A stretch of 42,324 bases of DNA from Mesorhizobium xinjiangense (GTDB lineage Bacteria; Pseudomonadota; Alphaproteobacteria; Rhizobiales; Rhizobiaceae), in assembly GCF_009749525.1 (NCBI RefSeq), contig NZ_WOAC01000033.1, positions 1-42,324 of the forward strand, read 5' to 3'. The position numbers and the translations under genes were made by a program. The notes beneath the pieces are model-generated. The model made no database searches, had not been told where the DNA came from, and saw only the letters and a program-made list of their open reading frames with translations. Position 1 is the stretch's first letter; each line of letters opens with the position of its first letter. Shown here in pieces: positions 1-8,192 of the stretch.

Positions 1-47
1 AAACGACGGAGCGACTGGCGGCGTAAAACGAACCCGATCCACCTTAG

Positions 48-383
48 CCAAGCCGCCAAACTGTCTCATCAGACGGGTCCACCTCTGTACCATATTCGGG
101 ACAGGTGATCTTCACAGAAGGCGGCACCCTGTCTGTGCAGGCGAAGAACGCTAATCCTGATGCTGAAGACACGACGTACACCATGAACGGCTACGAAGCC
201 TATTACGGCCCCGTCGTTGTCGACGATGAAGCGGGCACGTTCACCATCACCGTTGCCTCTTCGCTCGTACGCGCGCTCGAAGGCCAGTCCCTCGTCCGCA
301 ACTTCGATGTAACCGACGACCAGCTCGTCATCACTCCGGTCGACGCCTCCGAAGGTTGGCGCGTCACCTACCACCGCCAGTAA
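48..383 (+). pseudogene. C-terminal part of a lipocalin-like domain protein
   Basis: The open frame runs from just after an in-frame stop at 45-47 to the stop at 381-383. Its residues resemble the second half of the small bacterial lipocalin-like domain family: a GQVIFTEGG strand, GYEAYYGP, then VVDDEAGTFTI and a C-terminal DDQLVITPV strand. Family members normally begin with a strand containing GTW and run about 130-150 residues, and that N-terminal part is not visible here. A GTG at 105 could start a 92-residue product but would cut into the conserved GQVIFTE strand. I therefore read it as a 5'-truncated or frameshifted gene, although the window edge limits what can be said. Its stop lies 75 bases before the next gene. 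Confidence 0.5.
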
Positions 384-457
384 CTCGCCAGCAGGGCGCC
401 GGCGGCACCCGGATGAGGCGCCATGCAAGACGTAATAACTGACTCAAAGGAACGCAC

Positions 458-985
458 ATGACACAGCCAAGCTCCCTCGCTCCAATGTCTTCGCCGAGAT
501 CCGCAGCGCGATTTTCCCTGACGGCGGTACTTCTCACACTTGGCTCCGTTGCTGCCACCACGACGGCCTTTGCCCAGACGACCGCAGCAGCTCCGGTGAC
601 TCAAGGTGAAACCGCGATCACGATCACGGTAGGCGATACGGTCATGACCGGACGGCTCAATTCGACCGTGATGGCCCGGCACCTGGCAGACCGCTTGCCG
701 ATGACGGTTGATTTTACAGATCACGGCATCGGCACGGACGATTTTCCGACGAAAGTTCATGAGATCGAGCCACCCCTGCCTGCCGAGGGCACCGAGCTTG
801 GCGGCCAGCCGGGAACCGGCGAGATCGCGCATTATGTGCCGAACGGCAATTTGGGTTTCTATTACGGGCAGCTCGCCTCCTACTGGCCCGGAGTTGTCTC
901 GCTGGGCACTTTCGACGGCGATCCGGAAGTGTTCGCGCGTCAGACCGGCCTGTTCCCGGTCACCATTGAAGTCGCAGAAGAATAG
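458..985 (+). CDS. Exported cyclophilin-like fold protein
   Basis: This 175-residue protein has an N-terminal export signal: a basic start, a hydrophobic run around residues 18-35 (LTAVLLTLGSVAA) and an AFA-Q cleavage site near residue 40. The mature part matches the cyclophilin-like fold family of small beta-barrel proteins. It opens with a strand ITITVGDTVMTGRL, continues with a helix ending LPMTVDFTDHG, then GEIAHYVPNGNLGFYYG and a final VVSLGTFDGD strand. The family has no demonstrated peptidyl-prolyl isomerase activity, so the function is unknown. An AAAGGAA ribosome site precedes the ATG by about 6 bases. A second member of the family lies at 2249-2659, on the other side of an exported hydrolase, which suggests these proteins act together in the periplasm. 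Confidence 0.8.
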   Translation: MTQPSSLAPMSSPRSAARFSLTAVLLTLGSVAATTTAFAQTTAAAPVTQGETAITITVGDTVMTGRLNSTVMARHLADRLPMTVDFTDHGIGTDDFPTKVHEIEPPLPAEGTELGGQPGTGEIAHYVPNGNLGFYYGQLASYWPGVVSLGTFDGDPEVFARQTGLFPVTIEVAEE

Positions 986-1081
986 GACCGGGCAGAGGCG
1001 CGGAGAACTCCCGGTGCACCTCGACATGCTGCGTGTCCCAATACCACCAAATGAAATCAATCGCTTGAAGGAGAAAATGAC

Positions 1082-2173
1082 ATGACCGAAGAAACAACTC
1101 ACACACTCAACGATCTGCCTAACGCCGGCCGCCGGACCCTGCTGATGATCACCGGGGCAGGTCTCGCCGCCGCCGGGCTTGTCTCGATGGGTGCCGCGCC
1201 CGCTCGGGCGCAGGCCAGCGGCGAATGGGACAAGACGTTCCCCCGCAGCGAGAATGTGGCTCACGAAAAGGTCACCTTCACGAACCGCTACGGCATCACG
1301 CTCACCGGCGACCTCTACATGCCGGCCGACAGCGGCGAAGCCGCCCTGCCGGCCCTGGCTGTCGCCGGGCCGTTCGGCGCCGTCAAGGAACAGTCGGCCG
1401 GTCTCTATGCTCAGACCATGGCCGAGCGTGGCTTCATCACGCTGGCCTTCGACCCGTCCTTTGTCGGTGAGAGCGGCGGCGAGGTGCGCGACGTCGCCTC
1501 GCCCGACATCAACACCGAGGACTTCATGGCCGCCGTCGATTACCTCGGCCTGCACGACGCGGTGGACCGCGAGCGGATCGGCGTCATCGGCATCTGCGGC
1601 TTCGGCGGTATGGCGTTGAACGCCGTGGCCGCCGACAAGCGCGTCAAGGCCGTGGCGACGACCAGCATGTACGACATGTCGCGCGTCATGGCGCGGGGCT
1701 ACTATGACAGCCTGACGGACGAGCAGCGGGCCGAGGCCCTCGCGCAGATGAGCCGGCAGCGCTGGACGGATGCCGAGACCGGCGCCCCGGCAATGGCCGG
1801 CGGTCTGCCGGACAGCCTCGACGGCATCGATGACCCGGTCATCCGCATGTACCACTCCTACTACAAGACGGATCGGGGCTATCACCCGCACTCGGTCAAC
1901 TCGAACGGCGGCTGGACCGTCACCAATCCGCTGTCCTTCATGAACATGCCGCTGCTGACCTACATCGCGGAAATCTCGCCTCGCCCCATGCTGCTGATCG
2001 CCGGTTCCGAGGCGCATTCGCGTTACCTCGGCGAGGACGCCTTCGCGGCCGCGGCCGAGCCGAAGGAGCTGATGATCATCGACGGCGCCGGCCACGTCGA
2101 TCTGTATGATCAGATGGACGTGATCCCCTTCGACCGGCTGGCCGATTTCTTCGGCGAGCATCTCGCGGCGTGA
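1082..2173 (+). CDS. Tat-exported alpha/beta hydrolase with Cys nucleophile (dienelactone hydrolase-like)
   Basis: The 363-residue protein starts with a Tat-type signal: an N-terminal RRTLLM (residues 17-22), a hydrophobic stretch to about residue 36, and an ARA-Q cleavage site near residue 43. The mature part has the alpha/beta hydrolase fold. The nucleophile elbow is GICGFGG with Cys at about residue 172, where most esterases have Ser. A likely catalytic His is in GAGHVD at about residue 338. The Cys elbow is the one used by dienelactone hydrolases, so an ester or lactone hydrolase acting in the periplasm is plausible. Similar proteins are often annotated as YcjY-type hydrolases. AGGAG lies 9 bases before this ATG; an upstream ATG at 1077 hits a stop at once. 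The substrate is unknown. Confidence 0.85.
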   Translation: MTEETTHTLNDLPNAGRRTLLMITGAGLAAAGLVSMGAAPARAQASGEWDKTFPRSENVAHEKVTFTNRYGITLTGDLYMPADSGEAALPALAVAGPFGAVKEQSAGLYAQTMAERGFITLAFDPSFVGESGGEVRDVASPDINTEDFMAAVDYLGLHDAVDRERIGVIGICGFGGMALNAVAADKRVKAVATTSMYDMSRVMARGYYDSLTDEQRAEALAQMSRQRWTDAETGAPAMAGGLPDSLDGIDDPVIRMYHSYYKTDRGYHPHSVNSNGGWTVTNPLSFMNMPLLTYIAEISPRPMLLIAGSEAHSRYLGEDAFAAAAEPKELMIIDGAGHVDLYDQMDVIPFDRLADFFGEHLAA

Positions 2174-2248
2174 GCAATGCGGGACGGGCCTGCGCGCGAG
2201 CGCGGGTCCCATGCCCGCCAAAAAATCCACTGAACGGAGGAACGTCGC

Positions 2249-2659
2249 ATGTGGAAATCAACATTGGGCGCCGCCTGCCTCGCCCTCGGATTGTCAGGAG
2301 CTGCCATGGCACAGGAACAGATTCGTATTTCGTCCGACTGGGGCGAGGTGACCGCCACGCTTGCGGATAACAGCGCCGCCGATGCGTTGCTGGAGATGCT
2401 GCCGCTTACCATCGAGATGCGCGATCATCTTCGGCAGGAAAAGACAGGCTACCTGCCGTCTGACCTGCCCGAACTGCCGCGACAGCGCGACTTCGGGGTG
2501 GGCACGCTCGGTTTGTGGAGCTCCAATCACTTCGTGATCTACTACAACTCCGGCAGCGTCCCGGCCCCAGGCATCATCATCCTCGGGCAGATCACGGGCG
2601 ACGTGTCGATCTTCGATCGGCCTGGCAACGTCACTGTCGAACTGACCCGCCTCGAATGA
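2249..2659 (+). CDS. Exported cyclophilin-like fold protein, second copy
   Basis: This 136-residue protein has a clear signal peptide (MWKSTLGAACLALGLSGAAMAQ, cleavage after AMA) and then the same small barrel as the product of 458-985. It shows a strand after EQIRISSDWGEVTATL, a helix with ADALLEMLPLTIEMRDH, a conserved LPSDLPELPRQRDFGVG segment, then HFVIYYNSG and IIILGQITGDVS. The two copies are clearly divergent, so this is not a recent duplication. A strong GGAGG site (CGGAGGAACGTCGC) precedes the ATG. It follows the hydrolase by 75 bases and is probably co-transcribed with it. The role is unknown. Confidence 0.8.
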   Translation: MWKSTLGAACLALGLSGAAMAQEQIRISSDWGEVTATLADNSAADALLEMLPLTIEMRDHLRQEKTGYLPSDLPELPRQRDFGVGTLGLWSSNHFVIYYNSGSVPAPGIIILGQITGDVSIFDRPGNVTVELTRLE

Positions 2660-2786
2660 ACCTGCGGCGGCGCTGACCGCCCCACGATTGCGCCGCGGTC
2701 CGAACGGCGGCCCGCCGTTCAATCCCCGGTGCCGGTCGAACGTCTTCGGCCTGCCGGCAGAACGCTCACCACACAAAGGATACCTG

Positions 2787-2951
2787 ATGAAGCTTATCGC
2801 ACCGCTTACCCTCGCCCTCAGCATGTCCACAGGAATCGCAATGGGCCAGACCGGGAGATACATCGCCTGCTACGAAATGACGTGCGACTGCCCAGAGGCC
2901 GCCAGACACTTTACTCGCACTGGCATCGCTCCCTCAGCGAAGAGGAGATAA
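2787..2951 (+). CDS. Short putative exported peptide, possibly a decayed gene
   Basis: An AAAGGA site precedes ATG 2787. The frame encodes a convincing signal peptide (MKLIAPLTLALSMSTGIAMG) followed by only about 30 residues with three Cys (YIACYEMTCDC) and a basic tail, 54 residues in all. The frame one base over remains open to 2983 and encodes SLSEEEIIVIGGEAYLP, which looks more protein-like than the annotated tail. A gene broken by a frameshift after the signal peptide is therefore as likely as a real small secreted peptide. I do not recognise the family. Confidence 0.35.
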   Translation: MKLIAPLTLALSMSTGIAMGQTGRYIACYEMTCDCPEAARHFTRTGIAPSAKRR

Positions 2952-3094
2952 TCGTCATCGGTGGAGAAGCATACCTGCCGTAGAAGCCGCGTGCCAGCGT
3001 GTACGCCCAATAATCTCCTGCTTTCGAATTTCAAAACACCGCACAGAGCCGATCTGCCCTTGCGCATTCTTCAATGAGGCACCTACAGTTTGGC

Positions 3095-3305
3095 TGTTAC
3101 GGTCTTTCGATTCGCAAGTTCGAAAGCGAAGAGGGAATCCGGTGAGCCATGCGGCGATGCCGGAGCTGCCCCCGCAACTGTGAGCGGTGAGCCACGATCC
3201 ATCAGTGTCACTGGGATTTTCCCGGGAAGGCCGGATCGAAGGTGAAGACCCGCAAGCCAGGAGACCTGCCGTGACCAGTGAAGAAACGTCCTCGGGCGGG
3301 GTGTC
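3095..3305 (+). promoter_or_regulatory. Cobalamin (B12) riboswitch
   Basis: The segment carries the conserved elements of an AdoCbl riboswitch in order: GGGAATCCGGTG near 3133-3144, then GGAGCTGCCCCCGCAACTGT (3162-3181), GTGTCACTGGGATTTT..CCCGGGAAGGCC around 3205-3232, and the B12-box GCAAGCCAGGAGACCTGCC at 3252-3270. It lies on the same strand as the FecB/FecCD/FecE-type importer at 3660-6540, about 350 bases before its first gene. Such riboswitches normally repress uptake or synthesis genes when cobalamin is plentiful, so the downstream transporter is likely a corrinoid or cobalt-related importer. Confidence 0.93.
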
Positions 3306-3659
3306 CCGGTGGATCGCTTGGTGCGTACGTCAACGGACTCCCGTTCTGACCTGATCCATGCATCCGCTCGGCCCCTGCCCCAGATCAAGGGGTTTGACGC
3401 CGATGCCTTCCACCACCGAAGAATTACGTCCAGCAACCGCCGGGGTCTTTTTTGGAGATAATCCCGGCGCGCTCTTTATCGGGTTAGAGTTGCAATTCAG
3501 CAGCGTGATGTTATTACATTACAATCGCATCTGCGCGATTGAATTCGCGCCGAATGCCGATCATCGCCATACGAAAAGATCACATCGATAGCTCAAGCCC
3601 GCCCTGAGCATTTCCTGACCTGCCGGTCGGCAGGGCTCTCTCACAAATGGATCAGAAAC
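3306..3659 (+). other. Leader between riboswitch and importer; no convincing gene
   Basis: An open frame at 3358-3591 (77 codons) has no protein-like composition, no ribosome site and no recognisable family, so I do not call it. A GGGGTCTTTTTT tract lies at about 3445-3456 but no strong stem precedes it. At 3508-3530 there is an AT-rich partly symmetric stretch, GATGTTATTACATTACAATC, and at 3522-3541 a 7-bp inverted repeat (CAATCGC/GCGATTG). These may be a second promoter or operator. Confidence 0.5.
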
Positions 3660-4691
3660 TTGCTCAACAACGCCTTCCGTATGTTCGTCAGCGCTTCCGC
3701 GGTTGCCACGCTTGTCGCCGTTTCACCTGCGAACACATACGCCGCGGAAACGCACTATCCCTTGACGTTTGAGAACTGCGGCAGGGAAATCACATTCACT
3801 CACGCTCCGGAACGAACCGTTTCAATCGGTCAGAGCTCGACGGAAATTCTTTATCTGCTTGGCCTGGCCGACAAGGTCGTAGGCACGGCCCTGTGGCTTG
3901 GTCCGGTACTGGAAGGTTACGAGGAGGCCAATGCCGCTGTCCCCCGCCTGGCCGACAACGACCCGAGCTTCGAAAGTGTAGTCTCCACGAAACCGGACGT
4001 GGTGACCACCCAGTTCCAGTCTCAGGTCGGGCCGGAGGGCGTTATCGCAACGTCCGAGCAGTTCGAGGAGCTGGGAATCCCTGTCTATACCTCCCCCTCC
4101 GATTGCCTTGGGAAGGACAACAGCGTCGGCGGAGACGGCATCCGCCACACTGTTTTCACCATAGAACTGATTTATCGGGAGATCGCGGAACTCGCACGAA
4201 TATTCAACGTGCAGGATCGCGGTGAGAAGTTGATCGCCGAGTTGAAGACACGCGAGGATGCCGCCAGGGAAAAGATAGCGTCGACGAATGACAAGGTTTC
4301 CGCCGTGTTCTGGTTTTCCAGCCCTGCGGAAGGCACCGATCCCTATGTTGCGGGTCGGAACGGAGCGCCTGGATATATCATGTCAGTGTTGGGCATCGAT
4401 AACATCATAGAGAGCAACGAAGAATGGCCCACCGTCGGCTGGGAAACCATTGCGAAGGCTGCCCCTACCATCATCGTGGCTGGAGAGATGGAGCGCCGCC
4501 GTTATCCGGCTGATGACCTTGAATACAAGCTCCGGTTCCTGAAATCCGATCCGGTCACGAAACTGATGCCAGCCGTCCAAGCGAACCACATCGTCGTCAT
4601 GGACGCCCAGACGATGAATCCGACGATTCGTACCATTGACGGCATCGAGGCTCTCGCCGACGCCGTTGAAAGTTTCGGCCTCGGAAAATGA
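3660..4691 (+). CDS. ABC transporter substrate-binding protein, FecB/BtuF-type (class III)
   Basis: This 343-residue protein has a signal peptide ending at TYAA-E near residue 29, then a periplasmic binding protein of the iron-siderophore/B12 class. It shows an LTFENCGREITFTHAPERTV entry strand, TEILYLLGLADKVVGTA, a long connecting helix around residues 160-220, and a C-terminal lobe with PTIIVAG and DGIEALADAVESFG. Its best general resemblance is to the FecB-like group with ENCGRE and PRLADNDPSFESV motifs, many of which bind metal-chelate complexes. The upstream cobalamin riboswitch favours a corrinoid or cobalt ligand. The start is uncertain: TTG 3660 begins the frame, ATG 3681 would still keep most of the signal, and neither has a strong ribosome site. 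It overlaps the permease gene by ATGA. Confidence 0.88.
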   Translation: MLNNAFRMFVSASAVATLVAVSPANTYAAETHYPLTFENCGREITFTHAPERTVSIGQSSTEILYLLGLADKVVGTALWLGPVLEGYEEANAAVPRLADNDPSFESVVSTKPDVVTTQFQSQVGPEGVIATSEQFEELGIPVYTSPSDCLGKDNSVGGDGIRHTVFTIELIYREIAELARIFNVQDRGEKLIAELKTREDAAREKIASTNDKVSAVFWFSSPAEGTDPYVAGRNGAPGYIMSVLGIDNIIESNEEWPTVGWETIAKAAPTIIVAGEMERRRYPADDLEYKLRFLKSDPVTKLMPAVQANHIVVMDAQTMNPTIRTIDGIEALADAVESFGLGK

Positions 4692-5716
4692 CTCGATCAG
4701 CTCCCCTGCCCTGGCGGGCCGGCAGCATTCTTGCCGCGCTCGCCCTCCTGCTGTTTGCGCTCTGGCTCGGGGCGGCGAGCGGCGAAACCGCCATTCCCAT
4801 GGAAGTAGTCGCCAAGACCGTCGCAAACCGCATTTTGGGCACCGATTATGCGCTGGATCCGATCGACGAGGGAATCGTGTGGAATTACCGCCTGAGCCGC
4901 GCAGTGGTTGCTGCATGTTGCGGGGCAGCGCTTGCGGTTTCCGGCGTCGTACTGCAGTCACTGCTGCGCAACCCCCTTGCCGATCCCTACATCCTTGGCA
5001 TCTCGGCTGGCGCTTCCACCGGAGCGGTGGGCGTCGCCATTCTTGGCTTAGGGGCAGGCGCGTTGACGCTGCCAGTCGGTGCCTTCGCTGGCTCTCTGGT
5101 TGCATTCGGGCTCGTCAGCCTGCTTGCCATGCGAGCCGGACGGGGTACTGGCGCGATCATACTGGCCGGGGTGGCAGGCTCTCAGCTCTTCAATGCCCTC
5201 ACGTCGTTTATCGTGACCAAGGCAGCCAGCGCCGAACAGGCACGCGGCATCATGTTCTGGCTGCTCGGCAATCTTTCCGGCGTGCGTTGGGCGGATGTCA
5301 CGCTTGCGCTGCCAGTCGCCGTCATCGGTCTCGGTGTCTGTCTATGGCACGCACGTGCACTCGATGCCTTCGCCTTCGGAGCGGATTCGGCGGCATCGCT
5401 CGGAATCCCGGTGAGGCGCGTCTATGCCGTGCTGATTTGCGCCTCAGCCATGATGACTGCAGCCATGGTCAGCATCGTCGGCTCCATCGGCTTTGTCGGC
5501 CTGGTTATTCCTCATGCGGCGCGGATGTTTGTTGGCGTGCGCCATAGCCTGCTTCTTCCGGTTTCAGCCCTGATCGGTGCGGTATTCATGATTGCTGCCG
5601 ACATTCTTTCACGTGTCATCATTCCGGGGCAGGTCCTTCCGATCGGTGTGATCACGGCACTGTTCGGAGCTCCGGCCTTCGCCCTGATCCTCAGCCAGCG
5701 CAGGGCGGCCGCATGA
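4688..5716 (+). CDS. ABC transporter permease, FecCD/BtuC family
   Basis: This 342-residue, very hydrophobic protein has about nine or ten membrane segments. It contains family hallmarks such as NYRLSRAVVAACCGAALAVSG, LQSLLRNPLADPYILGISAGAS near residues 90-120, IILAGVAG, and FVGLVIPHAAR near residue 270. This is the permease of a type II importer that forms a homodimer with the ATPase encoded next. Its ATG overlaps the stop of the binding-protein gene and its own stop overlaps the ATPase start, so the three are translationally coupled and should share riboswitch control. Confidence 0.93.
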   Translation: MTRSAPLPWRAGSILAALALLLFALWLGAASGETAIPMEVVAKTVANRILGTDYALDPIDEGIVWNYRLSRAVVAACCGAALAVSGVVLQSLLRNPLADPYILGISAGASTGAVGVAILGLGAGALTLPVGAFAGSLVAFGLVSLLAMRAGRGTGAIILAGVAGSQLFNALTSFIVTKAASAEQARGIMFWLLGNLSGVRWADVTLALPVAVIGLGVCLWHARALDAFAFGADSAASLGIPVRRVYAVLICASAMMTAAMVSIVGSIGFVGLVIPHAARMFVGVRHSLLLPVSALIGAVFMIAADILSRVIIPGQVLPIGVITALFGAPAFALILSQRRAAA

Positions 5717-6540
5717 GCATCTCCGCAATCGAAGTTTCCTGGTCGGCAGGCGGAGTGGACATTCTTCACGGCGTATCGATTGAGGTGGTTCCGGGTGAAT
5801 TCCTGGGCATCATCGGTCCCAACGGCTCAGGAAAGAGCAGTCTCTTGTCGCTCCTGTCCGGAATAAGGCGACCGCGTGTCGGCGAAGTGTACTTGGCAGG
5901 AACACCGATCCATCAATTCCGCCGTCAGGAAATCGCGCGACGCATCGCCTTCGTGGAACAGCAGGCGGAGACGACCGAACGCATCACTGCCCGTCAAGCT
6001 GTCGAACTCGGCCGTACGCCCTATCTGGGGCCTCTCGCGCCCTGGAACCGCGAGGATGACGAGATCGTCGACCGGGCCATGCGCGAGGTCAGCATGGCTG
6101 CTTTCGGGGAAAGAAGATGGCACACGCTATCCGGGGGTGAGCGCCAGCGCCTGCATATTGCCCGTGCCCTGGCGCAGGAGCCGGAGACTCTTCTGCTGGA
6201 TGAACCCACCAACCATCTCGACATCGGTCATCAGATCGGGCTGCTCCACCTCGTAAGGGAACTGAACCTCACAGTCGTGGCAGCTCTTCACGATCTCAAC
6301 CACGCGGCGATGTTTTGCGATCGGATCGCCGTCATGAAATCGGGCAGGATCGTGGCACTTGGCAGCCCACATGACGTTTTGACAGCCAACCTTATTCGCG
6401 AGGTTTTCGGCGTCATCGTCGAAGTGCAACATGAAAGAGACAGTGGTTTCTCCATCCGTTTTCTGCGGCCAATCGATACAACCCGCCCCTCGGCATCGCG
6501 ATGTAACGTCCAACCAAGTGCCTTTTCCAAAAAGAAGTAA
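5713..6540 (+). CDS. ABC transporter ATP-binding protein, FecE/BtuD family
   Basis: This 275-residue ATPase carries Walker A GPNGSGKSS (residues 35-43), the Q-loop FVEQQAE, the signature LSGGERQR, Walker B TLLLDEPTNHLD and the switch His in AALHDLNHAAMFC. These match the FecE/BtuD/HmuV group that energises siderophore, haem or corrinoid import. The C-terminal ~25 residues after FSIRFLRP are unrelated to the family core. The gene starts inside the permease stop (ATGA). No canonical terminator was found in the 250 bases after it. Confidence 0.93.
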   Translation: MSISAIEVSWSAGGVDILHGVSIEVVPGEFLGIIGPNGSGKSSLLSLLSGIRRPRVGEVYLAGTPIHQFRRQEIARRIAFVEQQAETTERITARQAVELGRTPYLGPLAPWNREDDEIVDRAMREVSMAAFGERRWHTLSGGERQRLHIARALAQEPETLLLDEPTNHLDIGHQIGLLHLVRELNLTVVAALHDLNHAAMFCDRIAVMKSGRIVALGSPHDVLTANLIREVFGVIVEVQHERDSGFSIRFLRPIDTTRPSASRCNVQPSAFSKKK

Positions 6541-6793
6541 GTAGTTTCAGTCGGTTGTGACCGAAAGCTTCCAACCCGGTTGCAAAATCCGGGTGAACGG
6601 ATTCGCGCCAGGAATGAAAAAGGTAATTGAAGGAAAGGGTTGGTTGGGAGTGGTACCGTTCTATTGCCCTCGCCCCTACCTTCAACGTAGCTGTGCGGAG
6701 CCGTTCCCGGTTGACCGGATGAGGATGTGGCCGATCAGGCGTGATGTCGGGTCGCCGCGGAATGACAGGCCAGACATCCTTGACCCAATTGAT

Positions 6794-7000
6794 TTATAGC
6801 CGACCGACGGTCGCCAGCCTCGCACGGATGTACCCAAAACTGAGGCTCGCCTCCAGGATTTCAATCCGGCCCGCAAGATAGTCCCGTTCGCCAAGCAGGG
6901 CTATGACCGCCTCCCTCGGATCACCACCACATGCCTCGATCAGGGCGTCCGCAGTGGGTTCATAGGGATCGGGCTCGCTTGTTCCTGTTGGCGCAAACAT
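6794..7000 (-). CDS. Small conserved hypothetical protein
   Basis: This 68-residue soluble protein is acidic at the start and helical. The DPYEPTADALIEACGGDPREA segment followed by VIALLGERDYLAGRIE and SFGYIRARL resembles a short protein found widely in rhizobia without assigned function. The pattern suggests a helix-turn-helix-like bundle ending in a coiled segment. Its start ATG at 7000 lies 24 bases from a perfect 18-bp palindrome (7024-7041) that probably serves as its operator. The LacI-type regulator gene lies directly upstream on the same strand. Confidence 0.7.
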   Translation of the reverse strand: MFAPTGTSEPDPYEPTADALIEACGGDPREAVIALLGERDYLAGRIEILEASLSFGYIRARLATVGRL

Positions 7001-7023
7001 AACGTTTACGAGCCTGAGACTAA

Positions 7024-7041
7024 ATGAGGTACGTACCTCAT
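7024..7041. promoter_or_regulatory. Perfect 18-bp palindrome, probable LacI-type operator
   Basis: ATGAGGTACGTACCTCAT is fully self-complementary with a central CG, as expected for LacI-family sites. It lies just upstream of the small gene read leftwards from 7000. A 10-base copy of its half (TGAGGTACGT) recurs at 8193-8202 in front of the LacI-type regulator gene, which makes that regulator the obvious candidate binder. Confidence 0.65.
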
Positions 7042-7128
7042 GTCAATCGCATATATGAACTGCCCTCGCGCGCGGCGCGCGCAGCGGATGCGTCACACGG
7101 ATTTCCAGAGGCTGGCGCGACAGCGCGA

Positions 7129-8157
7129 TCAGATCAGGTTTTCGCGGACCACGATTTCGATGCGGATGCGTTCCTGCGAATGGACGATGTCGCGCCCGTC
7201 GCTTTTGGCGCGCAAGACGCGCAGCGCGCTGCGAACGATGTGACCGACATCCTGGCTGACCACGGCGTCCATCAGATTGTCGCGCAGAGCCTCCCGCGTG
7301 ATCTTGGTCAGTTCGTGCGCGATGAGCGTCATGCTCTCCCGGCGTTCGTGGTCGCGCAGCACGTCGACGAGCGCGCGGCTGCCATGCCCCACCGAATAGA
7401 TGCCGGCAATGTCAGGCCTGTTTCTCAGCATTTCGGTGACGAGGCGCTCGGTGGCACCCTCGTCGTCATGGGTCTCGATCGAAGGCAGCACTTCGATCTG
7501 CCGAAAGGATTCCGCCATCACTTGGTCGAAGCCGAGGCGCCTCTCCACATTGTCCCTGGCTTGCATGGAGCTCACCAGAACCATCACCGAACCGCCTGTT
7601 TTTCCGAGGAATTTCCCCATCAGAAATCCGGCCGTGCGTCCCGCGGCAATGTTGTCGATGCCGACAAAATGATCGCGCTCGGTATTGGGGAGGTCCGACA
7701 CCAGCGCGACAATCGGAACGCCATCGGATTTCAGCCTGGCGATCGCATCGCGCACATGCGGCGTTTCCGGCGCGAAGATCGCAACGCCGTCGGTATCGTC
7801 GGCGTTGAGCGCGCGTAGCGATTTGACCAGGGCGTGTGGATTGCCGTTCGGGAAGGTGATGATCCGCACTTCCGTCCTGTCGGCGAGCGAACTCGATGTT
7901 GCTTCGGCGATTGCATCGCGCAGCGTATCGACAAACAGGGCCGGCGCGTCCGGCAGCACAAAGACCATTTGATAGAGACGCTGCCGGGCAAGGTTGGCGG
8001 CCGTGACATCACGGACATAACCAATCTGCTCGATCGCAGCATTGACACGCTCTACGGTCTTTTCCCGTACGCCCGCACGCGCATTGAGAACCCGATCGAC
8101 GGTTGCCAGGCTGACTCCGGCGGCCCTGGCTACGTCATTTACTGTTGGTCTCGCCAT
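7129..8157 (-). CDS. LacI-family transcriptional regulator
   Basis: This 342-residue regulator, counted from the ATG at 8157, has a GGGAGGAG ribosome site 7 bases before that ATG; a longer in-frame extension to 8205 lacks one. Residues 1-55 form the LacI DNA-binding domain: RPTVNDVARAAGVSLATVDRVLNARAGVREKTVERV, with the hinge helix around residue 50. The rest is a periplasmic-binding-protein-like sensor domain with VDTLRDAIAEA, GTDGVAIFAPE-like strands and a late IYSVGHGSRALVDVL. The sensor type suggests a sugar or polyol ligand. A half-site of the palindrome at 7024-7041 lies upstream of the gene, consistent with autoregulation. The genes on its right are decayed, so its original target operon may be partly lost. 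Confidence 0.9.
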   Translation of the reverse strand: MARPTVNDVARAAGVSLATVDRVLNARAGVREKTVERVNAAIEQIGYVRDVTAANLARQRLYQMVFVLPDAPALFVDTLRDAIAEATSSSLADRTEVRIITFPNGNPHALVKSLRALNADDTDGVAIFAPETPHVRDAIARLKSDGVPIVALVSDLPNTERDHFVGIDNIAAGRTAGFLMGKFLGKTGGSVMVLVSSMQARDNVERRLGFDQVMAESFRQIEVLPSIETHDDEGATERLVTEMLRNRPDIAGIYSVGHGSRALVDVLRDHERRESMTLIAHELTKITREALRDNLMDAVVSQDVGHIVRSALRVLRAKSDGRDIVHSQERIRIEIVVRENLI

Positions 8158-8192
8158 CGAGCTCCTCCCGAAGGCCGTATATGGCGATTTGG

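Noticed and set aside
368-2230. A 620-codon open frame on the minus strand opposite the exported hydrolase gene
   Set aside because: It is a mirror of high-G+C coding bias, with His/Arg/Val-rich low-quality sequence, no ribosome site and no family. The plus-strand genes have clear signals.
3358-3591. A 77-codon plus-strand frame behind the riboswitch
   Set aside because: No ribosome site, unusual composition and no known family; most likely untranslated leader.
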